From Psilocybe azurescens (lineage: Eukaryota; Basidiomycota; Agaricomycetes; Agaricales; Agrocybaceae): a stretch of 64,000 bases of DNA. The stretch covers positions 62,001-126,000 of the forward strand of contig JAJIRX010000851.1 in the NCBI GenBank assembly GCA_023853785.1. The letters run 5' to 3'. Shown here in pieces: positions 37,523-50,622 of the stretch. How positions within the stretch are numbered: the stretch's first letter is position 1; each line of letters starts with the position of its first letter. A program made the translations under genes and the position numbers. A model generated the notes under the pieces. It had not been told where the DNA came from, ran no database searches, and saw only the letters and a program-made list of their open reading frames with translations.

Positions 37523-38013
37523 CTTGCCACAAATATCGACACGGGAAGGCACAAGGATCAACCTGGCAACTATTCTGGAGGTCCATTCCCCTCCCGTAAT
37601 TCAATTTCCTAATAAGAACGTGCCGAGACCCCCGCGATGAAATAGACACCGCGACATCTCTGGAAGGCTTTGTTCTCTGACGCCAATCATAATAACCAAT
37701 GCTTTGCTGTATGTATTTTCAACGATTCACTATATCGTCTATTCCTGTATAGAATTAAGTCTGTATAAATAGTACCATGTAACCTCCTACCGTACTACTA
37801 TATCAATCAGTTCGCTATCTACATGTCGTCATATTTTAGTTATCGTCAGTCCGTCTTGCTGTTTAGTGTTTTTGGACCCATGGTAATGCAGCGACCTAAT
37901 GCGGGTTGTACTTAAAACGGCACGAGTCATTAAATATAACAAAAATGGCCAGCACAGATCGTACTAATAAGAGGGCCTCAAAGGTTACACGAGCGGTAAG
38001 AGTTCTGATCATA
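37523..38013. other. Convergent intergenic region
   Basis: 490 bases between the 3' ends of the 7TM gene and the second aldo-keto reductase. AT-rich, no feature seen. Confidence 0.5.
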
Positions 38014-39533
38014 TTATTTCGCTTGAGAGCGGATTGGCTCTGGATAACGTTGCTTATCCACATTGCCTCCACAAGTGAGTAGAATGGTATAATCTTTTCC
38101 GTCGCCCTAGAGAAAGATGAATAAATGGAATAACGGTGTGTATGCAAGAATTTTTTAACCGCTCACAATGAGTGTAGTTGGGAAGCCTGGATCGTAAGGA
38201 AAAACACTCTCAATAAATTGGATTTGTTGATCGGAAAGGGAGATTTCAAGCGCTTCAAGGTTTTGGAGCAGTTGTTCTACTTTGCGACCGCCGATAATTG
38301 GGAACACGAAAGTTGTTTTTTGCATAAGGTATGCGATTGCCACTATATCTTCCGCATCAGTTCGTCGAGTCGGCTATGTACAACGAATTGGAGGCAGCCA
38401 TACCGGACGTTATGTGTTTCGCTCCCACTTCAGTTGCAACCTTCTCTAGTGCTCGGCTCATCGCTTTCTGGTTCTCATCGCGGGGTAGAGCGCTCCGTCC
38501 AGTTTCTTGAGATGCTGCTTTCCGTTCCTCCTCGGCATCGGTGTGAATCTTTCCACCACATAGCACGTTCCATGGAGCAAGAGCAAGGCCTTAATCCCAT
38601 GCCACTGCCAGTGAGTATTCTATGATTACCTACACCAAAGACTGTTGCACACACCTTGAGACCTAGCCATCGGAATGATGTCGCGTTCAAAGGACCGATC
38701 CAATACATTCCAGAGACCCTGGTATACCGAGAAGGGGTCAAAGCGTGGTCTCTGGCATACTGATTAGCCATGGAGACGACCCACGCCGGGGTGTCTGATA
38801 TACCCTGAACACCAAAAATGATTTTTAGAAAATATCCCGACAATAGGTAGACCGTTGTAGCATACCAGGTAAAGGACTTTGCCCTGAAGAACGAGCTTAT
38901 GGAGCGATTGCATCACCTCTTCGACGCTTGTATCCCAGTCCCACCAGTGAACGTACAAAAGATCGATATAGTCCGTGCGCAGCCTTTCAAGGGAGCTTTT
39001 GACCGAAAGGTGTAACGACTTTGCGTTGTTCCCACCATACAGAATCTTATGCGTAGACAAAGCCTTATCTCGAATATGAGTGTTGTTCGTGTACTGCAAT
39101 GATTGGGTCAGTAAAATATTATCAAAGTGGTTTAAAATAGCTCTGACTTTTGTCGCGATGAAAAGACGATCCCGAATCCCGCGTTCCTCGGCCCATTCGC
39201 CGATGAAGGATTCAGAGGAGCCATCTTGGCTATTGCAAAGTGAGACCAACGACCATTAGCAATCGTTAAATGATATTATGTCAAGCACTCAAGGAAAGTG
39301 ACGCACTATAGATTCGCGGTGTCGATAAAGTTGCCTCCGTGGTCAAAATATGCATTAAGGAGCTTAAAGCTAGATTCCTTGTCCATACTACCCAACATAT
39401 CATTCCATTGGTCCCCGATGCTCATGCCACCGAGTTGGATGGGCGAGACATGAACCCCGGCCTTGGGCGACAAAAGACGATAGCGGGCGAGCCCAGACAC
39501 AGGGGCAGGAGGTGGTAAGAAATAAGATGACAT
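38014..39533 (-). CDS. Aldo-keto reductase, aryl-alcohol dehydrogenase type (copy 2), one-base deletion
   Basis: Exons are 39307-39533, 39148-39229, 38866-39093, 38655-38804, 38404-38589, 38167-38342 and 38014-38106. Exons 1, 2, 3 and 6 have exactly the lengths of copy 1 (227, 82, 228, 176), so the two are recent paralogues. Exon 4 is 150 nt against 151 in copy 1; one base is missing at 38732-38733, where [18 protein letters not shown] should read on. With that base the total is 381 codons, 380 residues. The catalytic tetrad is present: [19 protein letters not shown] and [12 protein letters not shown]. The C-terminus is shorter than in copy 1. Same aromatic aldehyde/alcohol chemistry is expected. 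Confidence 0.88.
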
Positions 39534-40152
39534 CCTTCAAGCTATTCAGCGATTGACCGCTGTTGGGAAGGTTTGGGTCGTGAATTCATAAATGAATTTC
39601 TTTGGTAGCTCTTATATGCAAGCCTTTCCGAGAACAAGAATATCGTTCTGAATGATCGAGCCCAAAGCTAGATTGTTACCAAGGAGCGGCGTCCCGAGTG
39701 CCGGAGCGCTGAGGATTACCCTCTGTTTCAGGCTTCGGCGCAGCAGCCACTAACTTTAAGCGATATTTCCATGAAAATCAAGACACTGCAGAGATGTTTA
39801 GCGCGTGGTATAGACTCAGAGATGCTGCAGAGATGATTGAGGTTGAGTTCGGTAATTCAGCGTCTGTCAGCTATTTCGGGCAGTTATTTGCAACACAGTC
39901 CAAACGTTATCAAGACTCCACTGACCCATGACTGCTGCTGGATTCATAAAGTCAGAAATTCGCCAATGCAAACCTCCGTTCTTAACACATGCTATTTTTC
40001 CACGCAAAATCCAGAAAACCAGTCGAATTAAAGCAAAAACAACAAATATATTTGATATAGTCTATATGTACACAATAAGATTAAAGAAAGAGAAAAACAG
40101 CAAAGAAAGAACTCATCCAAGACCCCCAAAAGATCATCCGTCGACATTAATA
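39534..40152. other. Intergenic, promoter of reductase copy 2
   Basis: 620 bases upstream of the reductase and downstream of the lipase, both minus strand. A-rich near 40020-40110. No gene seen. Confidence 0.5.
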
Positions 40153-42806
40153 TTACAGCCCCTCATCATACATCTTCCTCGCCAATGCGACGTAAAATCG
40201 CTCCAGATCCTCCTTGCTCGACAGCTCCTTCTTTCTCCGCCCCTTGTCCTCCTCGTGCATCATCCGCTTCATCTCCGAAGGGGATGCCGCATGTGCCTGT
40301 GTTTGCGGCCGGGTACCAGAATGCACGTTTGATGTAGCAGGACTCGAACCAGTCCCAACCGTATGCTTCACAGCACTCTCGCTGAGCTCCTTGTCGCTAG
40401 CCGCACGCACCGCTCTCTCAGCCGCCCGTTCTCTACGTGCAGCAGTATCCTGCTCCTGCTCCGTAGTCGCATTCGCACCAGGAGCTTTCACACCCGCACC
40501 TGCACTGGTGCTGGCAGTGGCAGAAGATGATGATCCAGATCCTCCACCTAGTATCTGCGTCGACGCAGGGACCTTGTCAATCAGCCAGTCAAACACGGCA
40601 GAAAGCGTGTCGGTGGACGACTTGACGACCTGATCATCCGCCAATTGCTCGCGTTTCCGTTTCTCAGCACTCGTTTCGTCGTCCACTTTCGACGCTGGTT
40701 CTGAAGACGATGACGAGACACTATCCTGAGAGGCAGATTTCTCCGAGGTCGAGCCATTGCTGTTGCTCCTCTTCCAGGCACCCACGAACCGTGTCCAGTC
40801 GCCAAAGCCCCATCCATCGCCTTGTGCAGTAGGAGCTGTATATGGACGGTTTCCAAAGCTCGAAGGCAGAGGGAAAGAGCCCAGACCAATCGCAGGAATA
40901 GCTGGTAGATCAACTCCCAGCTCGATTCCTCTTGCTCCTCTCATTTCCCAATCTATACACAGCAAGGAGATTCAGTGTAATCAGCAAGCATTCAACTGTA
41001 TGTCTTTGACAGGAATATAAGAAACTTTGATACTCACGATCGCAACCTTCCATGATGCCTAGGAACTCTCCCCATTTCGCACTTTGTACCGTGACGAGCC
41101 CGTCGTTTCCCCACTCTTTCTCATTTGCCCACAATGGCAACCCCTGGCCTTTGATTCTGCCATCCAAGGTTCTGACACCGTGCGTTAACTGATCCCATTC
41201 CTTTTTCATCTTTTCCCTCTCCTTTTCTTCCACCCCATCCAGCACGATCTTGGGCAGCCAGAACGGATGCCAGACACTGACACTGTCCGCAGACATCCGT
41301 CCAGCCACACTCCAGTATTTAACAGACGGGTCATCTGGCGTTCTGGGATTGAAGACGTCGTTGAGATAGCTGGAAGTGAGATTCGCATATGCAGGCGAAT
41401 CCACAATGGAAAGAAGGAGCGTGGTGAATGATGACGGGAGAGAGGACAGAGACAGTGTAAAGGCAGACTCAGATTTGGTCTTGGTACCAGGCTTGGCCTG
41501 CGATGTAGTTTTCGCATCGTCTGCGATTTCCGAGGAGAAATCCTCGATGTCGCGCCGCGTGCTCTTACGTAACGACTTCATCATCTCCTTCTCTTGTTGC
41601 CTGAGTTTTCCGAGGCCGATGTTATTCTGTACGGCATCGTTCAGTAAAGGTCTGCAGTCATGACGCGTCGTACTCACAGCGCACCAGTCCATAAACGGAC
41701 TTCCACGATGTGGGGTGCTGATAGTTGTTAAAGAAAGTGGGACATATTCCCGAGGCTGAATATGCGAGATCAAATGTCGACAATCTAAACCTCCCATGGA
41801 ATGTGCAAGAAAATTGATTCCCCGACCCCGAGCACGTAGCCGAAGTTGTTCGTCAAGAGAAGATGCTCTCGAAGAAATGAATCCAGTACTGCTCCGAATT
41901 CTCAACAATCAAAGACAGAGCAAAAATGCAAATAACTGACCCAGGAACTGACGTAACGATAACCTCCGCGCCCACTTTGCCTCTGAGAATATTGAGAACA
42001 TTCGACCAGTAGTGCATTCTCATACTCGGGAAAGAAGATGGACCACGAGAATCAAATCCATACAGACCTGCACATCATATAAGCTAGGCATGACAGACAT
42101 AGAGATGTAAGAGAGCTAACCATGGCATAACACAATAGGATAGCGTGGTGCCCGGACGGGATCAAAGAGAGCAGGATGCATCAGTAGCTGGTGGATGGCG
42201 TCTGGAGGAGAGACTGGAATTTCCGGCTCTCGTTGTTCGAAAGGGGTATTTGGGGGAGGCTTTCGAGGAGGTTTCTTGTCACTTTTGTCAGAAGTACCTT
42301 TCCTAGATTTATTGCTATGTCGGTCATCATTATGTTGTGGAGCACTAAGCTCTTGTCGATGAAAGGAGAAAAGACTTGGCCACGACCAAGAACCAGGGAT
42401 CCACGTAGGTAGATGGATAGTAGCTTGTATGCGAAGAATATTAACAGGAAACCAACCATCAAGACTTGAAAGACAGACCTTTCAGTGACGTCTCCGAACT
42501 GACTTCATTGCGTGACGGCTTGGTGTCTGGCCTGCGACTGACATCTCCTACGAGAAGGCCCCTATTCCATGAACTTTGATGCATCCAGCGAGGCCATTCT
42601 ACTTCTCTGAGATATTCTAACGAGCTTGAAGGATCGTTCCGAACTGAGTTCAACCCATCCCAGATGGTGGTGCTTGTCCTTGGCACCTCAGATGGATCTG
42701 CCTTTGCGTACAAAACATACTGGTTGGAGATCGAAAGGGTCGAGACGACGTTGACTAGTCGCTTGAATAGGACGACGACATGAGCTGGAAAGTATACGCT
42801 GCTCAT
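40153..42806 (-). CDS. Serine lipase/acylhydrolase with long disordered C-terminal tail
   Basis: Five exons (42479-42806, 42121-42423, 41941-42067, 41038-41888, 40153-40952) sum to 803 codons, 802 residues, no break. Landmarks are YPIVLCHGLYGFDSRGP (oxyanion HG), INFLAHSMGGLDCRHL with the nucleophile Ser, TPHRGSPFMDW, NDGLVTVQSAKWG with the likely acid Asp, and CDHWEMRGARG with the likely catalytic His formed across intron 4. This is the lipase fold of LipA/Lip-type triacylglycerol lipases. The last 250 residues are Ser/Ala/Lys-rich with a conserved-looking end, LERFYVALARKMYDEGL. The N-terminal 110 residues (FKRLVNVVSTLSISNQYVLY) are of unknown role. I start at 42806; an in-frame ATG at 42944 is the alternative. 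Confidence 0.87.
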
Positions 42807-43551
42807 GCTCGTGCAGACATTAGGAGGAATTGAGGAGGAAACAAGGAGGAAAGGAGGCCAAGTTGCGAATTTCAATTGAATCAAACTGAGGATCCCCAAC
42901 AGAATATGATCACGTGTTATTTTAGAATAAGTAACGCCGATCATTTCTGAACGCCGACCATCTTATCTCATCAATATGTATCGGCCATCAGCTCAAAATT
43001 GCAGGAGCTCCGGTACCGCTATTACCTGAACTACTCGTAGATGGCTGATCTCTCGTTTATTGAGTCCATTAAATGTCAATTGCTAATTCTGAAAGGATTC
43101 AGAGGATAGGTTGCCGTCAAGATACCATGCTGAAGTGAGATGTGGACCTTCGTCCAAAAGATTCTGGAGCCCTTTTTCGCATTAACCTCGGCAAGTTAAT
43201 GGCATTCACAAGGCAGATGGGGTCTCGGTCAGTGTGTCAAATCATCACGACCAAGATCCAAATGGTGCAGTATAATACTTGGACCGTTACACTAAAACTA
43301 GAGAAAATATTAAATTGTTGAATCATTTTAAACAAGTTGTCAATATGCAGTCCATGTAGCTGATGATTTAAGACTTGTATAGCAGTGTAAAAGTTCATAT
43401 CAGCAGGCCGGCGGTGGTTGGCAATTCTTCCTGTAGAAAAGGGAAATGGCCCTTAAGTCGGACTCGGTCAAGAGTCAAGACTAACCGAGCTCCAACCAAC
43501 AGGATCAGAATATCTCGCAAATGTTTTCCAAGTTAGAAGTGGGACCTTCCA
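42807..43551. other. Intergenic, promoter of the lipase
   Basis: 750 bases between two minus-strand genes. No supported feature. Confidence 0.5.
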
Positions 43552-46500
43552 TTAGACAATCTCATACACGGGCACCTGTCCTCGTGCCCGAGACCATCTC
43601 TTGTATGAGATCAAAAGGCGTCCCAGCTGACTGTCGACTTTGGCCTCTAGACGATCAAACCGATGGTTGACATTTTCCTCGAACTCCTTCAATCTTTCCT
43701 CCACTGGCAACTGTGGATTGAGTAAAATGCCGACAGTGCTGCCAGTGGTGGTTTGTAAGTTGTCTGAAGGAGCATCCAAATGGGCCATAATGTCGAGCTG
43801 CTGTTGTACCGAGTCCGAGACTTTAGGATCGCCCAGATCTCCGAGTATAGGCGCTTCTACAACAGAAGCCACATCGAGGAATTTTGCATGGATAGCATCC
43901 AATCGACTATTCACATTCTCCTCCAAAGCAGCCATACTGCCTTGGAGGTCGCCTATCCTTTCCCCCATGCTAGTCAGTTGTTTCTCCAAACGGATGTTCT
44001 GCGAGTCGGCGGATATCTTATTTTCGGGGGTGATCAACAGTAGGGCATGTTTGTATGTATGATTTTCTTGATTGTTATACCGTGGCTGGAAATGTTGAAT
44101 TAAGGGTTCGCATTTCAGACAGAAAAGCGTATCAAGTTCTGTATTATTAGCAAACGTTAGGTTAGTCAGAGATGAGAAACCTAGGTCCTGGTCGAGCTTA
44201 CCGCAGGTGACACACGCCCAAAACGGGAGAGTCAGATCTTTATCGCAGCATGCACATTTCATCGGTGCCAGCGAAGTAATAACAATGTTATCCAAGTCCG
44301 TATCCGGGTCTATGTGAAGCTGAGTGGCTTTGGCACCGAGTTCGCCGTTCGTGCCCTTCTTTTTCGAGTTTCGATGAGCTTCGCTTTCGCCTCTGCGTTC
44401 TTGAAAGCCGCTATAATTCTCTTGGACCGGCGTCTGGCCTGGAAGATTACTTCCGGTAGTTCATAGCAATGAACTCGCACGGGAGAACATATGAGGCAGT
44501 GCGAAAGACTGTGCACGAACGCACTGATGTTCAAACTCCGCGACCTGATGCATTCCGGACAAAGAACGATCTGGTCGTCAAAGTCTTCCTTCACACAGGT
44601 AATGCATATGAACCGAGTAAAAGGTATTGGTACATTGCACGAATAGCAATAAATGTATCTAAAAAAAGTGGAGAAATTTAGATAAAAATGCGTAGACCAA
44701 AAAGCAGGTATAATCACCGTTCGAAGCTCACTCTGCTGAAATAATACGTCGTTAAACTTTGATAAATCTGGGCATTTTCGGGGGTATTCGCCACATGAGA
44801 GTAAGTAATTTGTCGATTAGCTCTCCAGAGAGGTTGTCCTCTGTACTGCTATAGTACCTAAACAGTCGGTACCGAATCGAAAGTTCGATCCACTTCACCC
44901 GTTCCGCAAGGCCAGTCTTGATAGCATTCGAGAATCCACCGGCACGCCGTACGCGAAACAGAACCGCTTCAATGGCAAAGAACCATCGTCTTTGAGCGAG
45001 AGTTCCAGTATGTTTTTGTTCAGGATGGTCGATCAGATATCTAAAACGATAGACGTCCTTTGGCGTCCTTGAGAGAATGAACTCTTCGGAAACGGTGGCC
45101 TCCAGATGTTCTGAGTCTTCAGATTGAAAAATATCCATGTCTGTAGTCGGATAATCGTCGTCAGAGGAGTCATCGTTCGATAAGGGTGCACCCTCTTCCT
45201 CAGCAGACGTATCGTCCGAGCCACTGCCGGTAGTATCTTGCCCATCTTTTACCTCATCGTCGTCATCATCGCCATGGGCACTATTGTCACTTTCGCAGCC
45301 TTCGTCTTCATCATCATCATTTTCTTCGTTTTCCTCGTTGTCTTCTTCATCTCCATGATCGTCTCCACCTCCGGTGTCCTCGTCTGCCGTGCTTTCCTCC
45401 CGAACCCAACTCCCTTTTATTATCTCCTTAACTGGGTCATACGTTCCGGTGCAGTGCATCTTGCCATTCTTAGATGAGTAACTGAATGAAACGCTCCAGG
45501 TACCACCTTCATCATTTTCTTTGGTCGACCCCACAACGTCAAGTCGTCCATTCGAGTCGAGTCCTGTTCCACGCAGCTGCGAATCTTCAACAACCTCGAA
45601 CACCACCTCAAAGCTTCCTGGCGTATAGATACACTTGCTATCTGAGTTCCTGACCTGATAGCACACACCAATCCAAGATCCTTGTATGGGATGCAGTGAT
45701 GAAGTAGTTTCCGACCTCGGTGATGATGGAATAGGGACCACGGCTTCATGATAGGATAAAGGAGCGCCAAGTCCTTTATTAAGAATAGCTGTGTCATTAG
45801 CCGTTTCCTTTTCTGAATTGAGAGTGGAAAGGACGCTCTCGTTTCTGTACGCGAGCAACTTGCTGGGAAGAAGCTTGAGCGCCGTGTTTTTGAAGGAAGT
45901 AAGGAACTACATCTTTTCTATAAGCGACTATGACAATCACATTCTGCAAGTTAACGAACTGACCATTCCATATGCGTGTATACTAAACTGGCGTTCAACA
46001 TCACGATGTGTTTGCTCAAATCTCCCTAATAGTTTCGATGTAAGATTTGACAGAATCCGTAATATTAGATGGTGAAAGGAGAACCTTCAAGAACGTGCAT
46101 GCGATCATTGAAGACCGCTAGAATACTATCCAGTGATTCGCTATGAGCTTGCAATTCTTTGTCGGTAATAAGATGGTCTTTGGATAAATTAATAATTTTC
46201 AGATGTCGCTTAAGAAGGAGATATGTCAACGGAAGAAACCACTAGATAAATTTGCAATCTCAGAATCGGGAAATCGGAAACTTCAAAGCGCTCACCGTTT
46301 CCACTCTCCCAGACCTTACGACGACAGTGACATCAGCTGGTGATTGAAGCAGATACGACATTTCCTGCACATTGGCGAGGAGAAGTTCCTCCTGCGAGAC
46401 CCTCAAGGTCTCCACTATCTCCATCAGCTTGGGCTCCTTCTCTGCTGCTTCCGGTAGAGGCTTTATTGACCGAATGATACCCTCTACAGTGAGTATTGCC

Positions 46501-48667
46501 ATTGAATTGAGATAATCGTCCACATATGGCTGATTTGCCCAAAGAACGGTTTTGAATGCCTTGTGCATCTCCACCAGTATAGTATATATCTTGTGGTAGT
46601 AGTATGTCACGTTGATGTGCCATCCTGACAAGAAATATAAATTGGCATGTTGTGGGATTCGATTGACTTATTCTCGTACCTGCCGCCCAATAAGCAATCC
46701 AATGCAACAGGCTACCAATGAAGATTCAATAACAATTCTTCAATAGACGTACTGTTGACACTAAGTACATACCTGATTCCTTTTGGGCGAGAAGAAGCAA
46801 ATCTATTAGCTTCCCTCACGCTAATAAAACCAGAGCCATCCTCATCCATCGCTTCCACGATAGGCTGCACATGAGTGACATCGATAAAATCAAAGACCCA
46901 AGGATCCTCTTTAATGACGGGGGTGTTCCACATAGATGGAGACAGTTCTCGAGTCACCACAATATTTCCATAGTTAGAACGCATGGGTGTTCCGGGATTG
47001 GAACGGTCTCCGACGAGAAAGTAATCACGAAAGGTTAACACGAAAGTCTTAGCTTTCACACTCCGTCCTAACCGCTGTTACGATTCTGTCAGCAAGTTGA
47101 TAATGTGCTAGAGATGGAACAGTACCATATGATCCCAGATGTTTTGAAATTCCTGAACGCCCCATCAAATAAAACTGGATGAGCAAAGATATACGCAGCT
47201 TACCGGATCCTGTAATTTCTCTTTCCTGAGGGCGACGGTCCTATTGACAAGCTTCCCTTGATCTAGCACAGAAAGCGAAGTGACAGTTGTAAGAATACTA
47301 TCAAGGGTATACCCTTGCTGCGCCATCTGACTCGCCAAGCGTTCTGTATTGTTGTTGTTCTGCACAGTGAGCAATTTCTCAAATCGTTCCAAGTTCGTCG
47401 TCAGAATATCGTTCAGATCCTGGCCAATTTCGTTCCTCAAATCCTTCTTGAACTCCTTGATGTTTATTTCCCTCTGTCGTGGCGATGTGTCAGACGCCAT
47501 CTGCCTGCCAGTTGCTTGACCACTTCCACCTCCGTCTGCTGACGTGGTGGGACCGCCAGTCGACTTCGCATACAGCTCCGTAAGTAAATCATCTCTCTTG
47601 AGGAACTCTTCAAACCCTCCGTATCGGTCGACTAGGTCGTACAGCTCGCCTTCACGCGTAGTGCTCAGTTTCGGGAACAACCGCGTGAGGATCATCTCGA
47701 GTTTGCTGTCTATCCCCTCCACCTTCCTCGCAATGTCACCAATAGCGATGTTTGCGACATCCACGCTCCCAGCGATGTATGCAGTCAATACAATATGCAA
47801 TTCGGATCGCCGCTGGATGAAGTTCGCGATGTGTTCGGCAAATTTCTGCTCGTATCCTTTAGCATGCACAATTTTGGCTGCGGGATGGATCAGTATTGAA
47901 TTGAGCGCAAGTACTGTTAGATAAAGAAGTTGTATATGCATTACTTACAAACAAGCTTTCGGTTCATGAAAGAGTTCAGATCACTCCCACAATGCGTAAT
48001 ATCACTAGCAATATTTTTGATCAGCTCTTGCAGTCTTGCCTCTTGCTGTTGCCTCTCTGCTTCCTGGACATGAGCATGTGTCAAATCTTTCAATCTAAAA
48101 CACAAACTAAGTGAGCAAAGATTATTGAGATATGATCAAATTTAGGACTCACTGGAACATGCTGCACATCATGTTCTGCATCTGTAACTTAACCACTAAC
48201 ACCTTTTTCTCGTTGTCCCTCCTAGTTAGGTCAAGGCTGATCACAGAATGGAACGCGAAAATGGCAACTGTAGGGTGAGCGCTCAGCAACTCAGGTGTTC
48301 AATATTTAGCAAATACTAAAGATTTCTCACCACCAAGCACAGGATGAACATTCCCTAAGCAGACTAATCCATCCAACACAATCTTCGTCGTTTCCACGAA
48401 CCCATCCAACGCCGCCTGCAATCTCAGGGCGCTCCTATCGTCCTTAGCAGCAGCCTCGAGATCGAGTGCCTGAAGCTTCCTGATCGCCTCCTCGTTCTTG
48501 TTATAAAACTGCATAAGTTCGTCCCATATCAGGGCTTTGTGGTCCTTTCCTGAGAGACCTGACTGCGGATCTGACGTGGATATGGTTAGGGAGCGGTGGA
48601 CAGGAGAGTTGTTTCCAGGACGCGTTGCGGTAGCACCCTTCTCCTTATTGTCGTTCTGATCTGACAT
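43552..48667 (-). CDS. Large EF-hand and zinc-finger multidomain protein
   Basis: Starts MSDQNDNKEKGATATRPGNN at 48667 and runs through about a dozen exons. In order: an alpha-helical N-terminal region (LKDLTHAHVQEAERQQQEAR, AKGYEQKFAEHIANF, VDVANIAIGDIARKVEGIDS); GNIVVTRELSPSMWN; a canonical EF-hand loop DEDGSGFISVREANRF; helices FLPLTYLLLKRHLKIINLSK; a beta-rich domain GSWIGVCYQVRNSDSKCIY to MHCTGTYDPVKEIIKGSW; a long Asp/Glu tract; then two Cys-rich zinc-binding segments, YIYCYSCNVPIPFTRFICIT and MKCACCDKDLTLPFWACVTC; and a final coiled-coil (LEENVNSRLDAIHAKFLDVA). The EF-hand implies calcium control. Single-base breaks lie in T5 at 44360-44364 and near 44770-44830. The function is not established. 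Confidence 0.75.
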
Positions 48668-49376
48668 TATAGTATAATCGGAGGGAAGATCGAATCAATC
48701 TTGAAAGTACAGATGTGGAGAGCTTTTGAGCACAGGTCCTGCTGCGAGCTGTACCAGGCTGTACCTTCGCCTTCCTTGGCGTCTTGCCAAGAGTGAACAA
48801 TCACCAGTTGCAGAAACAGTTGACGGGAATGTTTAAAATTGAGAGAGAATGGGAAATAATGTGGGAGAAGTTTCAAGACAGGATTCGTGGATCAGTTGAG
48901 AGTAAGGGACATATGATCGAGTAACTGACGGGTGCCCACCATCCCGCAAGTGCTTTTAGTTCTGTGGATATTACAGTCATTACGACACGCTTCGAGAAGA
49001 GTTTAGAGTTGTCCGTCTTCGTCGGCACTGAGCACAAGAGAACGTTGTAGATTTCATGCACTCTGCGATTTCGGAATAGCAATTGGTCACGAGCCCTCTG
49101 CTTGATCGCGTCAGACCGCGTCGCGCGCCACACTGAGCACTCCTCCTGACGATACCATCAGTTTCCAATGCTCTCTAAGGCAAAGGCGAGCGTGATGAGG
49201 AACCTGAAACTCGATAGTGGGTCGTAGGCATTTGTACTTACAACACTGAGAAAATACGAAATCTATAATACAATAGTTCAAACATTCAGAGTCAGAGTTC
49301 AAAACGTCCCAACCGAAGAAAATTACTGGTATATAAACAAAAGATGAGAAAAAATGAATGAAGAGTGATAGAAAAG
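48668..49376. other. Intergenic, promoter of the EF-hand protein
   Basis: 700 bases between the start of the EF-hand gene and the end of MIS12, both minus strand. No supported feature. Confidence 0.5.
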
Positions 49377-50622
49377 TTACTCTTCCATCCTATCGTCGTC
49401 CCCTTCGTCGTCGTGATTTTGATGATAATCCCTACCGAGGGAGGACAGTGGCCGCTGCTGCTGCTGCTGCCTCTCCCGCTGTTCTCGCTGCTCGACCTGT
49501 AACAGAACCTGATTCGCATTCCAGACCATCTCCAACGCCCGCCGTAGGTCGTCTCCGGATCCAATTTCAGTGGCTGTCTTATCCAGTCTGTCCACAGCCG
49601 CCATCGCCGCCCCACCTCCCTCATCGTCGGCCGTCGGCCGTCCATCACCAGCAGTCCGCGCAACCAGCCTCTCAAGTGCCCAATTAACGTACCCTGTGTG
49701 ACTCGTCTCCCACTGCCGCTTGCCGGCCTCTGTCGTACTGGTGCTTGTGGATATCGCTGACGGAATGCTGTCAAGCGGTGGGAGAGAAGAGAGGGTGCGG
49801 TACATTTGGAGGAACTTGGAAGGGAGAGAATGCAGTTTGTTGAGGACCGAGCTGTCCGGACTGTCGGATGAGGAGGGCAGGGAGGAGGAGGAGACGCGGG
49901 AGAATCGATTTCTGCGCGCGTAATTTGGCGTGAGGAGGTGCGGATGGCGCGTGTGAGAAATCGGTTCAGTTTGCATTGCTGGAGGTGGGATTGTCAATGA
50001 GATTGTGTAAGAAAAGGTAAAGAGTTATGGCGCGTGTAGTATTTACGAGGGTGAATGGGAGTGCAGGAAGATACGGTGGAGATAATAATGAAAATGAAGA
50101 AACGAAGACATACCCTATCGAGCCGTTTACGCAGCTCCTCGACCTCCTCCATTGCCTCTACCTCCTGCTCTGGGGTGACCGTCAAATCCAGTCCCTGCTG
50201 ATGTGGGAGCACAATCGGCAAATCAGTCGGGACCACGAAGATGTTGCGCATGCACCAGGCCTCGAAGAAGTCAAAGGCCAGATCGGTGTGGTACTCTAGC
50301 AGCGTCTGGAACGCGACCAAACCGTGCTTGACCTCGTGCGTCGTCGCTTCGGCTTCTGCATTAGCCTGTGCGCGTGGGTTTGCTCCCGTCCCAGAGGCGG
50401 CAGCAGAGGCAGCGACGCGTTCGTCGGCCTATTTCTTGAGAAACTCTTCCATCCCACTGACGCCGTCTTGCACGGCGTTGTTCGCGATGTTGATAATGTC
50501 GTCTAGGAGGAGCTGCGGGGAGAAACCGAGGGCTTCAGAGAGAAGAAGGGAGGGCGCATTTTGTGTGAGGATGACGGGGTGGTGGTGGGGACATTGGAGG
50601 GTCCTGGTAGAGTGGAAGCCAT
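49377..50622 (-). CDS. MIS12: Kinetochore protein Mis12/Mtw1, interrupted frame
   Basis: Starts MASTLPGPSNVP at 50622. The N-terminal Mis12 signature is plain: LLLSEALGFSPQLLLDDIIN, IANNAVQDGVSGMEEFLKK, then HGLVAFQTLLEYHTDLAFDF and FEAWCMRNIFVVPTDLPIVL. Exon 1 ends near 50110; the second exon holds LNKLHSLPSKFLQMYRTLSS, SHTGYVNWALERLVART and a short polyglutamine (REQRERQQQQQ), ending at 49377. Mis12 is the core of the MIND complex that links centromere chromatin to microtubule binders. Problems: one C is missing at 50576-50579; an in-frame TAG sits at 50429-50431 (after FLKK, before ADERV), where Trp would be natural; and the start of exon 2 reads in another frame from its end. Family call strong, integrity doubtful. 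Confidence 0.85.

Noticed and set aside
40337..40356. tRNA T-arm-like sequence (reverse strand GGTTCGAGTCC)
   Set aside because: It lies within the coding tail of the lipase, and no A box, anticodon arm or acceptor stem can be folded around it.
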